A stretch of 64,000 bases of DNA, taken from Pseudomonas reactans (GTDB lineage: Bacteria > Pseudomonadota > Gammaproteobacteria > Pseudomonadales > Pseudomonadaceae). The stretch spans positions 124,001 to 188,000 of the forward strand of contig NZ_JACAPG010000014.1 in assembly GCF_013385825.1 (NCBI RefSeq). The letters run 5' to 3'. Positions 1-8,988 of the stretch are shown here, one piece after another (positions within the stretch are counted from its first letter, which is position 1; each line of letters opens with the position of its first letter). The position numbers were made by a program, and so were the translations under genes. Below the pieces are notes generated by a model. It ran no database searches, was not told the origin of the DNA, and saw nothing but the letters and a program-made list of their open reading frames with translations.

Positions 1-162
1 GGAAAGTTTCGATTTTTTGCGGGGTTTTTGTTTTCGAACGGACCCATCGGTCATGAGTCTAGGACAGATCCTAGAGCCTGTAGGGTTTCTAGGAAAATTT
101 TGTAGGACAAAATACTTGTAACGATATGCTGCTTTGAAGAAAGCCTTGGAAGGGTGCTTTTC

Positions 163-253
163 TGTGGCGAGGGAGCTTGCTCCCGCCGGGCTGCGCTGCA
201 GCCCCAGATTAGGGCCGCTGCGCGCCCCAGCCGGAGCAAGCTCCCTCACCACA
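163..253. repeat. Pseudomonas REP-type inverted repeat pair
   Basis: Two long arms face each other: TGTGGCGAGGGAGCTTGCTC starts at 163, and its near-perfect reverse complement ends at 253 (GGAGCAAGCTCCCTCACCACA region). A GC-rich centre separates them. This is the look of the REP palindromes scattered between genes in P. fluorescens-group genomes. It lies just past the stop of the dehydrogenase gene and could form a large hairpin. The 162 bases to its left hold no gene I can support. Confidence 0.75.
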
Positions 254-280
254 AGAGTGCGAATGCCCCGAAAGGGTGCG

Positions 281-1234
281 TCAGCCCAGCACGCGAATGG
301 GCGCACCGTTCGCCCAGGCTTGAATGTCTTCGATCATCTGCGCGTAGAACTGCCGGTAATTCTGTTCGCTCACATACCCTACATGCGGCGTCGCCAGCAC
401 GTTCGGCAGGCGGCGGAACGGGTGATCCACCGGCAGCGGTTCCTCGGCATACACATCGAGCGCCGCTCCCGCCAGGCGGCCGTTTTCCAATGCCTGCACC
501 AGCGCCGACTCATCCACAATCGGCCCGCGTGCGGTGTTGACCAAGCGCGCGCTGGGTTTCATCCACCCGAGCGCCTCGGCGTCCACCAGCCCACGGCTGC
601 GGTCGCTGAGCACCAAGTGAACGGTGAGAATATCCGCCTGTTCAAACAACGCTTGCTTGCTGACCCAGGTTACGCCCGATTCCGCCGCGCGCTGCGGCGT
701 GAGGTTTTCACTCCAGGCAATCACGCGCATGCCGAAGACCTGGGCAAACTGCGCCACTTTCTGTCCGATGCTGCCCAGGCCGAGAATGCCCAGGGTCTTG
801 CCATGCAGGTCGCCGCCCAGGCCAACCTGCCAGTGGCCGGCGCGCAAGGAATTGGCCTCGGCCAGCAGATTGCGGGTGGAAGCCATTATCAGCGCCCAAG
901 TCAATTCCGGCGCGGCGTGTTTATAGCTGTCGGTGCCACAGACGGTGATGCCCAGCGCCTTGGCAGCAGAAATGTCGATGGCCGCGTTGCGCATGCCACC
1001 TGTCACCAGCAATTTGAGCTTGGGCAAACCTTGCAGAAGCGCCTTGTCGAAGGTGGAGCGTTCGCGCATCACGCAAATCACCTCGAAGCCCTTCAAGCGC
1101 TCGATCATCGTGGCGGTCTCGGATGGGTAATCGTGCAGGAAATGCACCTGGCCCACGGCCTCAAGCACCGACCAATCCACCACGCCACTGGCCACATTCT
1201 GCCAATCATCAATGACTGCAATCTGTACCGACAT
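281..1234 (-). CDS. D-2-hydroxyacid dehydrogenase family protein
   Basis: A 317-residue cytosolic NAD(P)-dependent oxidoreductase of the D-isomer-specific 2-hydroxyacid dehydrogenase family, which interconverts 2-keto acids and D-2-hydroxy acids. The Rossmann motif GLGSIG is at residues 152-157. The expected catalytic Arg (236, in NTARG), Glu (265, in AEEP) and His (284, in TPHVGY) are all present, and the length is normal. The substrate cannot be read from the sequence. The gene stands 26 bases after the hydrolase gene on the same strand, so the two may be co-transcribed. A REP palindrome follows its stop. Confidence 0.88.
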   Translation of the reverse strand: MSVQIAVIDDWQNVASGVVDWSVLEAVGQVHFLHDYPSETATMIERLKGFEVICVMRERSTFDKALLQGLPKLKLLVTGGMRNAAIDISAAKALGITVCGTDSYKHAAPELTWALIMASTRNLLAEANSLRAGHWQVGLGGDLHGKTLGILGLGSIGQKVAQFAQVFGMRVIAWSENLTPQRAAESGVTWVSKQALFEQADILTVHLVLSDRSRGLVDAEALGWMKPSARLVNTARGPIVDESALVQALENGRLAGAALDVYAEEPLPVDHPFRRLPNVLATPHVGYVSEQNYRQFYAQMIEDIQAWANGAPIRVLG

Positions 1235-1260
1235 TCACGAGTGCCTCGAAAAAGGTTGAA

Positions 1261-2262
1261 TTAAAGGGCGTTCAAACCCTGCAACAGCGCTTTATGAAAC
1301 TGGGCCGGTTCCTCCATCTGCGGTGCATGCCCCAAGCCCGGGAACTCCACCAGGGTGGCATGGGGAATCAACTGGGCCACTTGCTTGCCCAGCACGGCAT
1401 AGTTGCCGAGCTTGGCCTTGACTGCTGGCGGCGCAACGTCCTTGCCGATGGCGGTGTTATCGGATGTGCCGATCAGCAGCAGCGTGGGCATTTGCAGGTT
1501 CTTGAACTCGTAGTACACCGGCTGGGTGAAGATCATGTCGTAAATCAACGCCGAGTTCCATGCGACCAGTGTATGCCCTGGGCCGTTGCTCAGGCCGGCG
1601 TACATGTCCACCCAACGCTCGTACTCGGGCTTCCAGCGTCCGACGTAGTAGGTGTTGAGTTGATAGTTTCGAATCCCGTCGGCGCTGACGTTCAGCTCAC
1701 GCGCGTACCATTGGTCGACGGTCAGCGAGGGCACGCCCAGCGCCTTCCAGTCCTCCAGGCCAATCGGGTTGACCATCGCCAACTGTTCGGTCTGCTCGGG
1801 GTACATCAGCGCATACCGGGTGGCGAGCATGCCACCGGTGGAATGGCCAATAACGGTGGCCTTTTGAATGCCGAGTGTTTCCAGCAGTTGATGGGTGTTG
1901 GTCGCCAACTGCTGGAAACTGTATTGATAATGATCGGGCTTGCTGGAGCTACAGAAACCAATCTGGTCCGGCGCAATGACCCGGTAACCGGCGTCGCTCA
2001 GGGCCTTGATCGAGCCTTCCCAAGTGGCGCCGCAGAAGTTCTTACCGTGCATCAGCACCACGCTGCGGCCGTTGGCCTGCCCTTTGGCGGGCACGTCCAT
2101 ATAGCCCATTTGCAGGGACTTGCCCTGGGATTGAAAGTCAAAATGCTTGAGTGGGTAGGGGTATTCAAAGCCTTGCAGCTCGGGGCCATAGGTGGCGGCG
2201 AAGGCGGGTGCGGTGCTGGCGGCGAGCAGGCCGGTGATGCAAAAAGCGCGGATCAGAGGCAT
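1261..2262 (-). CDS. Exported alpha/beta hydrolase
   Basis: A 333-residue alpha/beta-fold hydrolase with an N-terminal signal peptide (hydrophobic core about residues 8-20, cleavage near AFA-A), so probably periplasmic. The nucleophile elbow GHSTGG gives Ser141; Asp268 and His312 complete the likely triad, and an HGK oxyanion-type motif is at about 72. The ATG at 2262 is chosen because GGAG lies 8 bases upstream and the signal peptide starts there. The reading frame is open upstream, but that extension would run into the neighbouring gene. The family includes esterases, haloperoxidase-like and epoxide hydrolase-like enzymes, so the substrate is unknown. Confidence 0.85.
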   Translation of the reverse strand: MPLIRAFCITGLLAASTAPAFAATYGPELQGFEYPYPLKHFDFQSQGKSLQMGYMDVPAKGQANGRSVVLMHGKNFCGATWEGSIKALSDAGYRVIAPDQIGFCSSSKPDHYQYSFQQLATNTHQLLETLGIQKATVIGHSTGGMLATRYALMYPEQTEQLAMVNPIGLEDWKALGVPSLTVDQWYARELNVSADGIRNYQLNTYYVGRWKPEYERWVDMYAGLSNGPGHTLVAWNSALIYDMIFTQPVYYEFKNLQMPTLLLIGTSDNTAIGKDVAPPAVKAKLGNYAVLGKQVAQLIPHATLVEFPGLGHAPQMEEPAQFHKALLQGLNAL

Positions 2263-2306
2263 TGGCAAGGCTCCGAGAAGGGTGCTCGGATGCTGTTGCG
2301 GGGCGA

Positions 2307-2750
2307 TTAACTGGGGATTAACACCCAGTGCAAGGTCACGGCAGCGAGCACGGCATAACGCAGGCTTTTGGCCAGGGTCACCAGCAGCAGAAATCGCCAC
2401 AACGGCTCGCGCATCACCCCGGCGACCAAGGTCAGCGGGTCACCAATGATCGGTACCCAACTGAGCAACAACGTCCAATGGCCCCAGCGCTCGTAATGGT
2501 AACGAGCCATGTCCAACTGCTTGTCGCTGACGGGAAACCAGCGTCGCCCCTTGAAGTGCTCGACCCAACGCCCCAGCCACCAGTTCACCACCGAGCCCAG
2601 CACATTGCCCAGCGTGGCAACGCCCAGCAGCAGCCAAAGGCTGTAATGCCCACTGAGCAACAGGCCCACCAGCACGGCTTCCGATTGCAGTGGCAGCAGC
2701 GTCGCGGCGCCAAAGGCCGCGAAGAATAAACCTAGGTAGCCGGCGATCAT
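2307..2750 (-). CDS. YqaA/DedA family inner-membrane protein
   Basis: A 147-residue very hydrophobic protein with about four membrane segments. It has the small DedA/SNARE-associated (YqaA-type) layout, including a GNVLGSVVNWWLGR segment and an amphipathic loop before a VPIIGDPLTLVAG segment typical of the family. DedA proteins are inner-membrane transporters or flippases; the exact role of the YqaA branch is not settled. Its start codon overlaps the stop of the DUF411 gene by four bases, so the two are translationally coupled. A link to metal or envelope stress is only an inference from that pairing. Confidence 0.83.
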   Translation of the reverse strand: MIAGYLGLFFAAFGAATLLPLQSEAVLVGLLLSGHYSLWLLLGVATLGNVLGSVVNWWLGRWVEHFKGRRWFPVSDKQLDMARYHYERWGHWTLLLSWVPIIGDPLTLVAGVMREPLWRFLLLVTLAKSLRYAVLAAVTLHWVLIPS

Positions 2751-3193
2751 TGCGCCGGGTATTCGGCCACCACCACGTCTTTGCCTGCACGGGTCAGGCC
2801 GATGACTTGATAGGCCTCGCTGCGGCCTTCGACTTCCATGCCCGGTGAACCCATGGGCATGCCCGGCGCGGCGAGGCCCAGCAGGTCATCGCGTTTACGC
2901 AAGGCCAGCACTTGTTCGGCGGGCACGTGGCCTTCGACGAACTTGCCGTCGATCACGGCGGTGTGACACGAACCCAGGCGCGGCGCCACGCCCAGGCGTT
3001 GTTTGACGGCGCTCATGTCGGCCTCGACATGGTCATTGACCTTGAAACCATTGCTTTCCAGATGGCTGATCCATTTTTTGCAGCAACCACAGTTGGCGTC
3101 GCGGTGCACGTCGATGGGGATCAGGTCGGCGGCCTGGGCCAAGGTGGTGGTGAACAGGGCTGACAGCAGGGCCAGGCGCAATGTGGTTTTCAT
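2747..3193 (-). CDS. DUF411 metal-binding exported protein
   Basis: A 148-residue protein with a signal peptide (residues 1-21, ending AQAA). The DUF411 signature CGCC is at residues 35-38, with a second Cys-His pair at 76-77 (GSCH) and a Met-rich turn near 112-119. The family is often found with copper resistance genes and is thought to bind Cu in the periplasm; that is family knowledge, not shown here. The ATG at 3193 is preferred because the signal peptide begins there and an AGGA-like site is not far upstream. The longer open frame would overlap the next gene. It is coupled to the downstream YqaA-type gene. Confidence 0.82.
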   Translation of the reverse strand: MKTTLRLALLSALFTTTLAQAADLIPIDVHRDANCGCCKKWISHLESNGFKVNDHVEADMSAVKQRLGVAPRLGSCHTAVIDGKFVEGHVPAEQVLALRKRDDLLGLAAPGMPMGSPGMEVEGRSEAYQVIGLTRAGKDVVVAEYPAQ

Positions 3194-3243
3194 AGGAACT
3201 CGCGTGCAGGAGAAGGCCGTTGGGATGGCGGCGATCATGACGC

Positions 3244-3270
3244 CGTCATCGCAAGCAAGCCAGCTCCTAC
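3244..3270. repeat. Single REP element
   Basis: The text CGTCATCGCAAGCAAGCCAG followed by CTCCTAC is one arm of a common P. fluorescens intergenic REP repeat. It sits between the DUF411 start and the end of the SRPBCC gene. Confidence 0.55.
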
Positions 3271-3290
3271 CGGTTGGGAATGTTTCCAAA

Positions 3291-3749
3291 TTATACGAAG
3301 GGTGGGTTTTCCAAGCGGTGTTTGAGCTGGTCCAGGGCAATGGTCGACAACTCGATCATGCGTTCATGCAAGGTGGCCAGTTGCAGCTCGGTCTCGTAGG
3401 TCAGCACCCGCTTGAACAGCGTGCCGCCCTGATGAGGCAGCAGGTAGTAGTGAATGGAGCCATCAACGGCCAGGGAGGTGAACACCGTCTTGAATTCGCC
3501 GGGGCGCCGGGCGATCTGCACGCGGTAACTCATGGGCACGCGCACCCCCAGTAAGTCGATGAACTCGGTAAAACGTGCGCCGGCAGGCAGTGGACCGGTG
3601 GTGCCGGTATCGGCACTGAGGGACGTGGGATGCCATTCGTGCCAGCGATCCGGTTGGGTCACATAGTCGTAGACGGCCTCAATGGGGGCTCGGATAAAGC
3701 GTTCCTGACTGATCCGCTCCAACCGGACCGACTGCTCGGCAGCTCGCAT
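3291..3749 (-). CDS. SRPBCC (START-like) family protein
   Basis: A 152-residue protein of the polyketide cyclase/dehydrase (SRPBCC) type. It opens with the usual strand-and-helix start (FIRAPIEAVYDYVTQPDRWHEWHP), continues through antiparallel strands, and ends in a long amphipathic C-terminal helix. The fold makes a deep hydrophobic pocket for lipid-like ligands. No ligand or catalytic residue can be assigned. It has no signal peptide, so it is probably cytosolic. The first ATG has an AGGTGTGCC-type site close upstream. Confidence 0.75.
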   Translation of the reverse strand: MRAAEQSVRLERISQERFIRAPIEAVYDYVTQPDRWHEWHPTSLSADTGTTGPLPAGARFTEFIDLLGVRVPMSYRVQIARRPGEFKTVFTSLAVDGSIHYYLLPHQGGTLFKRVLTYETELQLATLHERMIELSTIALDQLKHRLENPPFV

Positions 3750-3792
3750 GGCACACCTCCTGTGTTGCGACTAGGAGCTGTCAGAATAGTCC

Positions 3793-3817
3793 CACTCCCG
3801 CACATTGCACGGGAGTG
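3793..3817. terminator. Hairpin between convergent-neighbour transcripts
   Basis: Perfect 8-bp stem CACTCCCG/CGGGAGTG around a 9-base loop, with a short T run on the plus strand only. It lies 14 bases past the stop of the chemoreceptor gene, so it may end that minus-strand transcript without a strong U tract. Confidence 0.5.
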
Positions 3818-3830
3818 TTTCAGCCGTTTA

Positions 3831-5825
3831 TCAGCGCACTTTGAATCGCCCCATCAGCGCGATCACCCGTCCATTCGCGTCCAGCAGGCTTTGGGTATTG
3901 GTTTCGGTGGCATGGCCGCTCTGCACCAGCTCTTCGACCATTTGTCGGATCTGCACCATGCTGCGGTTGATCTCCTCGGTCACCGCGCTCTGCTGCTCGG
4001 CCGCCGTGGCGATCTGCGTGCTGAGGTTGTTGATATGGCTGACCGAACCGGCCATTTCATCCAGGCCAGTGTTTACCCGTGCCGTGGCATCCGCCGCCGA
4101 CTGGCAACTGGCCTGGGTGTTTTCCATGGCGGCCACCGAGGAGCTGACGCCCGCGGTCAGGCGCGTGAGCATGTCGTTGATCTGCGAGGTGCTGGCCTGG
4201 GTGCGTGCCGCCAGCGCACGCACTTCATCGGCCACCACCGCAAAGCCCCGGCCTTGCTCGCCAGCGCGCGCGGCTTCAATCGCCGCGTTGAGGGCGAGCA
4301 GGTTGGTTTGGCCGGCAATCGCGCCAATGACGCCGAGGGTTTCAGTGATGCGTGCGGCGTCCTGGCGCATGTTTTCCACGCTGTGGGTGGCGCTGGACAC
4401 TTCGCCGATCAAGGCGCTGACGCTGGTGGATGCCTCACCCACCACCACGCGGGAGCGGTCGGCATGCTCATTGGCGCGCTGGGTGAACGCGGCAGTTTCA
4501 GCGGCGTTTTGCGCGACGGTGTCGGCGGTGGAACTCATTTCGGTGATGGCGGTGACCGTCTGATCGGTCTCGGAGGCATGTCGCACCAGGATCTGGTTGG
4601 TGTGCGCCGAGGTGCGTTGCAGTTGCTCAAGGCTCGACGACATGGCGCCGGTGGCCTGGGTCACTTCACCGATCATGTTCTGCAGGTAGACGATAAAACG
4701 GTTCACTGAATGGCCAATGGCGCCCAGTTCGTCCTCGGCACGGATGGTGATGCGTCGCGTCAGGTCGGCATCGCCGGCAGACAGCGCGTCGATATTGGTT
4801 TTCAGCGACTTCATGCGCTGCACCAGTTGGCGGATCGCATACACCGCGAGCAGCACCAGCAGCAACACCATGGGGATTTGCAGCAGGGCCAGGGTGCCGA
4901 GTACGTCGTCGCGTTGAGCGGTGATCAGCGAGGTGGGCAGGGCGGTGGCGAGGAACCACGGCGTGCCACCGATCGGGCGCATATAGAAGGTACTGGCGAC
5001 GCCCTGATTGTCGAACTCGCTACGCTGCAGCGCTTGGTCCCGGTTTGCCAGGGCCTTGCTGACCTGGGCGGCAAACGCCGAGGTGCCGGTGAGTTCACTG
5101 ATGTTTTTCAACACCACCGGGCCGCTGATGCGCGAACTGTTGCTGATGATCTTGCCGTCGCCCTCGACGATCAGCATTTGCCCGCCGATGTCTTTTTCTT
5201 TGCTGGCTACCAAGTCATTAAAGAAGCCCAGGGTCACGTCGATGGTGGCGACGCCGTAGGGCACGCCGTCGCGCTGGATTGCCATGGCGCAGTTGGTGCG
5301 CGGCTCCTGGCTGGCGTCGTCCTTATAAGCGGCCGCCCAGGCGCACTGGCCACGCGGGGAGGCCAGGCCGCCTTTGTACCAGCTCTGGTCGTAATAGTTG
5401 GGCGCAGGGTCACTGTTCCAGAAGGTATTCACAGCCAGTTTGCCCGACGCATCGCGGTGCCAGAACGTGCTGTGCTTGTTGCGCCCCGGTGTGCGCTGGT
5501 TGGGCAGCGGCCAGATCCCGCCACCGAAGACTTTCAGCTCGCCGTACTGATCGACCAGGCCAGGCAGGACCTTGTCGATGGCATCGCTGTCGAGCAACGG
5601 GATGGTCTGGGTGATGCTGCGTTGCTGGGACTGAACCTTGTTCAGCTCGCCCTGGATCTGTTCCGCCACCTCGGCGATGCGGTTGAGTACCACCTGTTCT
5701 TCGGTGTGACGCAGCGTGGGTGCGACCAACTGGCCGATACCCACGACGGTCAACACAAATAACACCAGGACGAACAGCACGAGGAACAGGGTATAGCGGG
5801 CTTGGATGGAGCGCAGTGGGGGCAT
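3831..5825 (-). CDS. Methyl-accepting chemotaxis protein, dCache type
   Basis: A 664-residue transmembrane chemoreceptor. TM1 is at about residues 9-31. A periplasmic sensor of about 270 residues with dCache-like features (a WYKGG motif, DVTL at the membrane-distal core) follows, then TM2 near 307-328, a HAMP domain to about 380 and the cytoplasmic signalling coiled coil. The conserved hairpin tip (EAARAGEQGRGFAVVADEVR) is present near residue 515. It would signal through CheW/CheA to the flagellar motor. The ligand is unknown; dCache receptors often sense amino acids or small organic acids. It is a single gene with its own promoter region. Confidence 0.92.
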   Translation of the reverse strand: MPPLRSIQARYTLFLVLFVLVLFVLTVVGIGQLVAPTLRHTEEQVVLNRIAEVAEQIQGELNKVQSQQRSITQTIPLLDSDAIDKVLPGLVDQYGELKVFGGGIWPLPNQRTPGRNKHSTFWHRDASGKLAVNTFWNSDPAPNYYDQSWYKGGLASPRGQCAWAAAYKDDASQEPRTNCAMAIQRDGVPYGVATIDVTLGFFNDLVASKEKDIGGQMLIVEGDGKIISNSSRISGPVVLKNISELTGTSAFAAQVSKALANRDQALQRSEFDNQGVASTFYMRPIGGTPWFLATALPTSLITAQRDDVLGTLALLQIPMVLLLVLLAVYAIRQLVQRMKSLKTNIDALSAGDADLTRRITIRAEDELGAIGHSVNRFIVYLQNMIGEVTQATGAMSSSLEQLQRTSAHTNQILVRHASETDQTVTAITEMSSTADTVAQNAAETAAFTQRANEHADRSRVVVGEASTSVSALIGEVSSATHSVENMRQDAARITETLGVIGAIAGQTNLLALNAAIEAARAGEQGRGFAVVADEVRALAARTQASTSQINDMLTRLTAGVSSSVAAMENTQASCQSAADATARVNTGLDEMAGSVSHINNLSTQIATAAEQQSAVTEEINRSMVQIRQMVEELVQSGHATETNTQSLLDANGRVIALMGRFKVR

Positions 5826-5924
5826 GGGGTCGTCCTTACGAAGCGTTTATGACCGACGCGGCTTTGTTAGAGCTTCAACGGGCTATCGGCTTGGTGAGGA
5901 GGAGCTTTAGGTACGATCGTGCAA

Positions 5925-5951
5925 GAAAAAACAGCGCCCGTTGAGGGCGCT
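5925..5951 (-). terminator. Rho-independent terminator of the aldo/keto reductase gene
   Basis: Read on the minus strand, the stem AGCGCCC/GGGCGCT (7 bp, 5-base loop) is followed by a run of six or seven T. It starts 8 bases after the stop at 5959. Confidence 0.8.
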
Positions 5952-5958
5952 CTTGGGT

Positions 5959-6954
5959 TCAGATATCCAGCATGGCCATCACGGCTTCCGGGTAACGCAG
6001 GCCGGCGGTTGCCTCGGCGGGGAAGATCGCTTCCAGCGCCGCCAGTTCTGTCGGGCTGAGGCGGATCGCAAGGGCGGCCACGTTCTCTTCCAGGTACTTG
6101 CGCTGTTTGGTCCCGGGAATCGGAATGATGAAATCACCCTGCGCCAGTACCCAGGCCAGCGCGAGTTGACCGGCATTCACGCCTTTGTCGGCGGCCAGTG
6201 CTTGCACTTGCTTGACCAGTTCCAGGTTTTTTCCGAAGTTCTCCCCCTGGAAGCGCGGGCTGAAGCGACGGTAGTCATCGGCACTGAAATCATTCGGGCT
6301 TTGCAGGGCGCCGGTGAGGAAACCACGCCCCAGCGGGCTATAAGGCACAAAGGCAATGCCCAGACGTTGGCAGGCGGCAAGGCAGCCGTTGTGTTCCTGA
6401 TCACGGCTCCATAGCGAGTATTCGCTTTGCAGGGCGCTGATCGGATGCACCTTGTGGGCACGCTCTAGGGTGGCGGCGGACGCTTCGCTCAGGCCCAGAT
6501 AACGCACCTTGCCTTGTTGCACCAACTCGGCCATGGCGCCGACGGTTTCTTCGATGGCAACCTCCGGGTCGATGCGGTGCTGGTAGTACAGGTCCAGAGT
6601 GGCGACGCCAAGGCGTTGCAGCGTGCCATCAATCGCCTTGCGGATGTACTCGGGGCGACCGTTGACGCCACGCAGCGCCGGGTTGGCCGGGTCGCGCACG
6701 ATGCCGAATTTGCTGGCCAGGAACACCTGGTCACGTTTACCCGTGATGGCTTTGCCGATCAGTTCTTCATTGGTGTGCGGGCCGTAGATGTCGGCGGTAT
6801 CCAGAAAGTTGACACCGAGTTCCAGCGCGCGGTGCAGGGTCGCGGTGGCTTCCCGGGTGTCGCTGCCGGGCGTGTAGAAATCACTCATGCCCATGCAGCC
6901 GAGGCCGATGGCGGAGACGAGGGGACCGTTGGTACCGAGTGGACGGGTGTGCAT
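5959..6954 (-). CDS. Aldo/keto reductase
   Basis: A 331-residue NADPH-dependent oxidoreductase of the AKR superfamily (YajO/AKR13-like group), cytosolic. The catalytic tetrad is visible as Asp52 (LDTADIYG), Tyr57, Lys82 (ASKFG) and His126 (YYQHRID). The C-terminal cofactor-binding segment IPIPGTK is present. Such enzymes reduce a wide range of aldehydes and ketones, so no specific substrate is offered. It is divergent from the LysR gene at 7073, a common arrangement in which the regulator controls the neighbour. A clear terminator follows. Confidence 0.9.
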   Translation of the reverse strand: MHTRPLGTNGPLVSAIGLGCMGMSDFYTPGSDTREATATLHRALELGVNFLDTADIYGPHTNEELIGKAITGKRDQVFLASKFGIVRDPANPALRGVNGRPEYIRKAIDGTLQRLGVATLDLYYQHRIDPEVAIEETVGAMAELVQQGKVRYLGLSEASAATLERAHKVHPISALQSEYSLWSRDQEHNGCLAACQRLGIAFVPYSPLGRGFLTGALQSPNDFSADDYRRFSPRFQGENFGKNLELVKQVQALAADKGVNAGQLALAWVLAQGDFIIPIPGTKQRKYLEENVAALAIRLSPTELAALEAIFPAEATAGLRYPEAVMAMLDI

Positions 6955-7072
6955 GGGGAGAGCTCCTGGTTGGGAAGGCTTGCATTGTCACGCTCGACAA
7001 AATCGGGATAAACCGGCTAAAAGCACTAACACTATTCGGTATTTCTAAATAATCAGCTCAAGGAGCCGGCGC

Positions 7073-7984
7073 TTGGACCGTTTCAACGCGATGCGCGTGT
7101 TCACCCGGATCGTCGAACTGCGGGGCTTTGCCAAGGCCGCCGACAGCCTGCAACTGCCCCGTGCCTCGGTGACGGTGCTGATCAAGCAATTGGAGGCGCA
7201 CCTCGGCGTGCAACTGTTGCAACGTACTACACGGCAGGTCAGCCCGACACTGGATGGCGCCGCGTATTACCAGCGCTGTGTGCAATTGCTGTCGGACCTT
7301 GAGGAAACTGAAGCGGTGTTTTCCGCCAGTCGGCAGAGCCCACGTGGCACGTTGAGCATTGATATGCCGGCGGGTATTGGCCGGTATCTGGTGATACCCG
7401 CACTGCCCACGTTCACTGCCCTGTATCCGCAGATTGAATTGGAAATCGGCTTGAATGACCGGCCGGTGGACCTGATCCGTGAAGGCGTCGATTGTGTGCT
7501 GCGCGGTGGCCTGGCACTGGATGATTCGCTGGTGGCGCGGCCGCTTGCGATGATGGATCAAATCACCCTGGCCAGCCCCGCTTACCTCGACCGTATGGGG
7601 GTGCCCGACACGCTCGACGACTTAGCCCACCATCAGATGGTCGAATACGTCTCGGCCGCCAGCGGCAAACGCTTTGGCCTGGAGTTTCTACTCGCCTCCC
7701 AATTGCGTACGCTCAATTTGCCAAAGGTGGTCGCAGTCAACAGCGCCGACGGCTACTTCTGCGCTTGCGAAGCGGGCTACGGGTTGATCCAGGCGCCGTA
7801 CTATCACGCCAGACAACGACTGGCTCAAGGCACCCTGGTGGAAGTTCTGCCTCATTTTGCCGTGCCGACAATGGCCTTGACGGCGCTGTACCCGCCGCAC
7901 CGTCAACTGTCCCAACGCGTACGGGTGTTTGTGGATTGGCTGGTCGAACTCTGCGCCACCCCCGGCACAGGTTTGCGACGCTAA
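7073..7984 (+). CDS. LysR family transcriptional regulator
   Basis: A 303-residue LysR-type regulator. The N-terminal winged helix-turn-helix spans about residues 2-60 (MRVFTRIVELRGFAKAADSL opening), followed by a periplasmic-binding-like effector domain. Translation starts at a TTG: AAGGAG at 7060-7065 stands 7 bases upstream, and the protein start MDRFNAM is typical of the family. It is divergent from the aldo/keto reductase gene 118 bases away, which is the most likely target. Its last four bases overlap the end of the AraC gene on the other strand. Confidence 0.9.
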   Translation: MDRFNAMRVFTRIVELRGFAKAADSLQLPRASVTVLIKQLEAHLGVQLLQRTTRQVSPTLDGAAYYQRCVQLLSDLEETEAVFSASRQSPRGTLSIDMPAGIGRYLVIPALPTFTALYPQIELEIGLNDRPVDLIREGVDCVLRGGLALDDSLVARPLAMMDQITLASPAYLDRMGVPDTLDDLAHHQMVEYVSAASGKRFGLEFLLASQLRTLNLPKVVAVNSADGYFCACEAGYGLIQAPYYHARQRLAQGTLVEVLPHFAVPTMALTALYPPHRQLSQRVRVFVDWLVELCATPGTGLRR

Positions 7985-8886
7985 GCCTGTGCCTTGCGAT
8001 AGGCCCCAGGCTGTTGCCCCGTCACCTTGTGAAACGCCCGGGTAAACGCCGCCACTGACTGATAACCCACTGCCAGCGCGACATCCGCCACCGTCTGGTC
8101 CTGCTTGAACAACTGGCAGGCATGACGCATGCGCATCATCAGCAGCACTTGCCCCGGTGACTGCCCGCACAGTTCATTGAAGCGCTTGAAAAACGCCGAG
8201 CGCGACAGCCCGGTGCAAGCGGCCATGCTTTCCAGGGTCCAGGCATCGGCCGGGTGCGCGATCAACTGTTCCAGCAAACCGGCAAACGCCGGCTGCCGAC
8301 CCAGCGCCGCGAGGCCGCCCAGTTCGCTGTTATCCAGCACCTGTTGACGCAGTACGTACAGAAACAGCAGGTGGCAAAGCCGTTCAAGCAGGGCAGAAGA
8401 GGGCGCAGGCAGGCGCTGGCATTCTTGCAGGATCAGTTCGAACAGGTTGCGTGCGGCGGTCAGTGAGGGATCGCCCGCCCGCAGGATGATCCACGCGGGC
8501 AGGGTGTCGACGATCATCGCCGACAAACCCGACTGGAAGTGAAAGAACCCACACACCAGGCCGACGCCATCGTGGGCAGCGCTGTCCAGGGGCACCATTG
8601 GCACGCGCGGGCATTCCTGTGCACTCACCGCCGTGGGCTCGCCGGAGAGGCGATATTCCAGGTCGCGCAACAGGAACACCGCATCGCCGTTGTCGAGGCG
8701 ATGAGGTGTGGCGTCGCTGTCGATATGCAGCCAGCACTGGCCCTGCACGATCAGGTGGAAACTCGCGCTCGCCAGGCCGTGGGTGCTCGCATGCCAATCG
8801 CCGCAATAGCGACCCACATGGAACAGGCTGGTGTCGAGTTCGAGGCTGTCTAATAACCAATCGACAAGTGCACTGGACGAATTCAT
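7981..8886 (-). CDS. AraC family regulator with cupin-like sensor
   Basis: A 301-residue regulator. The N-terminal 180 residues look like the AraC-associated cupin domain (Cupin_6 type), and the last 90 or so are the double helix-turn-helix (GLSRSAFFKRFNE and VADVALAVGYQS segments). It is divergent from the operon that starts at 8989 with about 100 bases between, so it probably controls that operon. This regulatory link rests on gene order alone. Its 3' end overlaps the LysR gene tail by four bases. Confidence 0.87.
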   Translation of the reverse strand: MNSSSALVDWLLDSLELDTSLFHVGRYCGDWHASTHGLASASFHLIVQGQCWLHIDSDATPHRLDNGDAVFLLRDLEYRLSGEPTAVSAQECPRVPMVPLDSAAHDGVGLVCGFFHFQSGLSAMIVDTLPAWIILRAGDPSLTAARNLFELILQECQRLPAPSSALLERLCHLLFLYVLRQQVLDNSELGGLAALGRQPAFAGLLEQLIAHPADAWTLESMAACTGLSRSAFFKRFNELCGQSPGQVLLMMRMRHACQLFKQDQTVADVALAVGYQSVAAFTRAFHKVTGQQPGAYRKAQA

Positions 8887-8988
8887 CTAATGGAAAGACT
8901 CAAGAGCAAGTAATCGCTACTTTAGACTATTGAGGCGATTTTTTATAACCAACAGACTGGGTACACGAACCCATCAGGAGACTGCTCC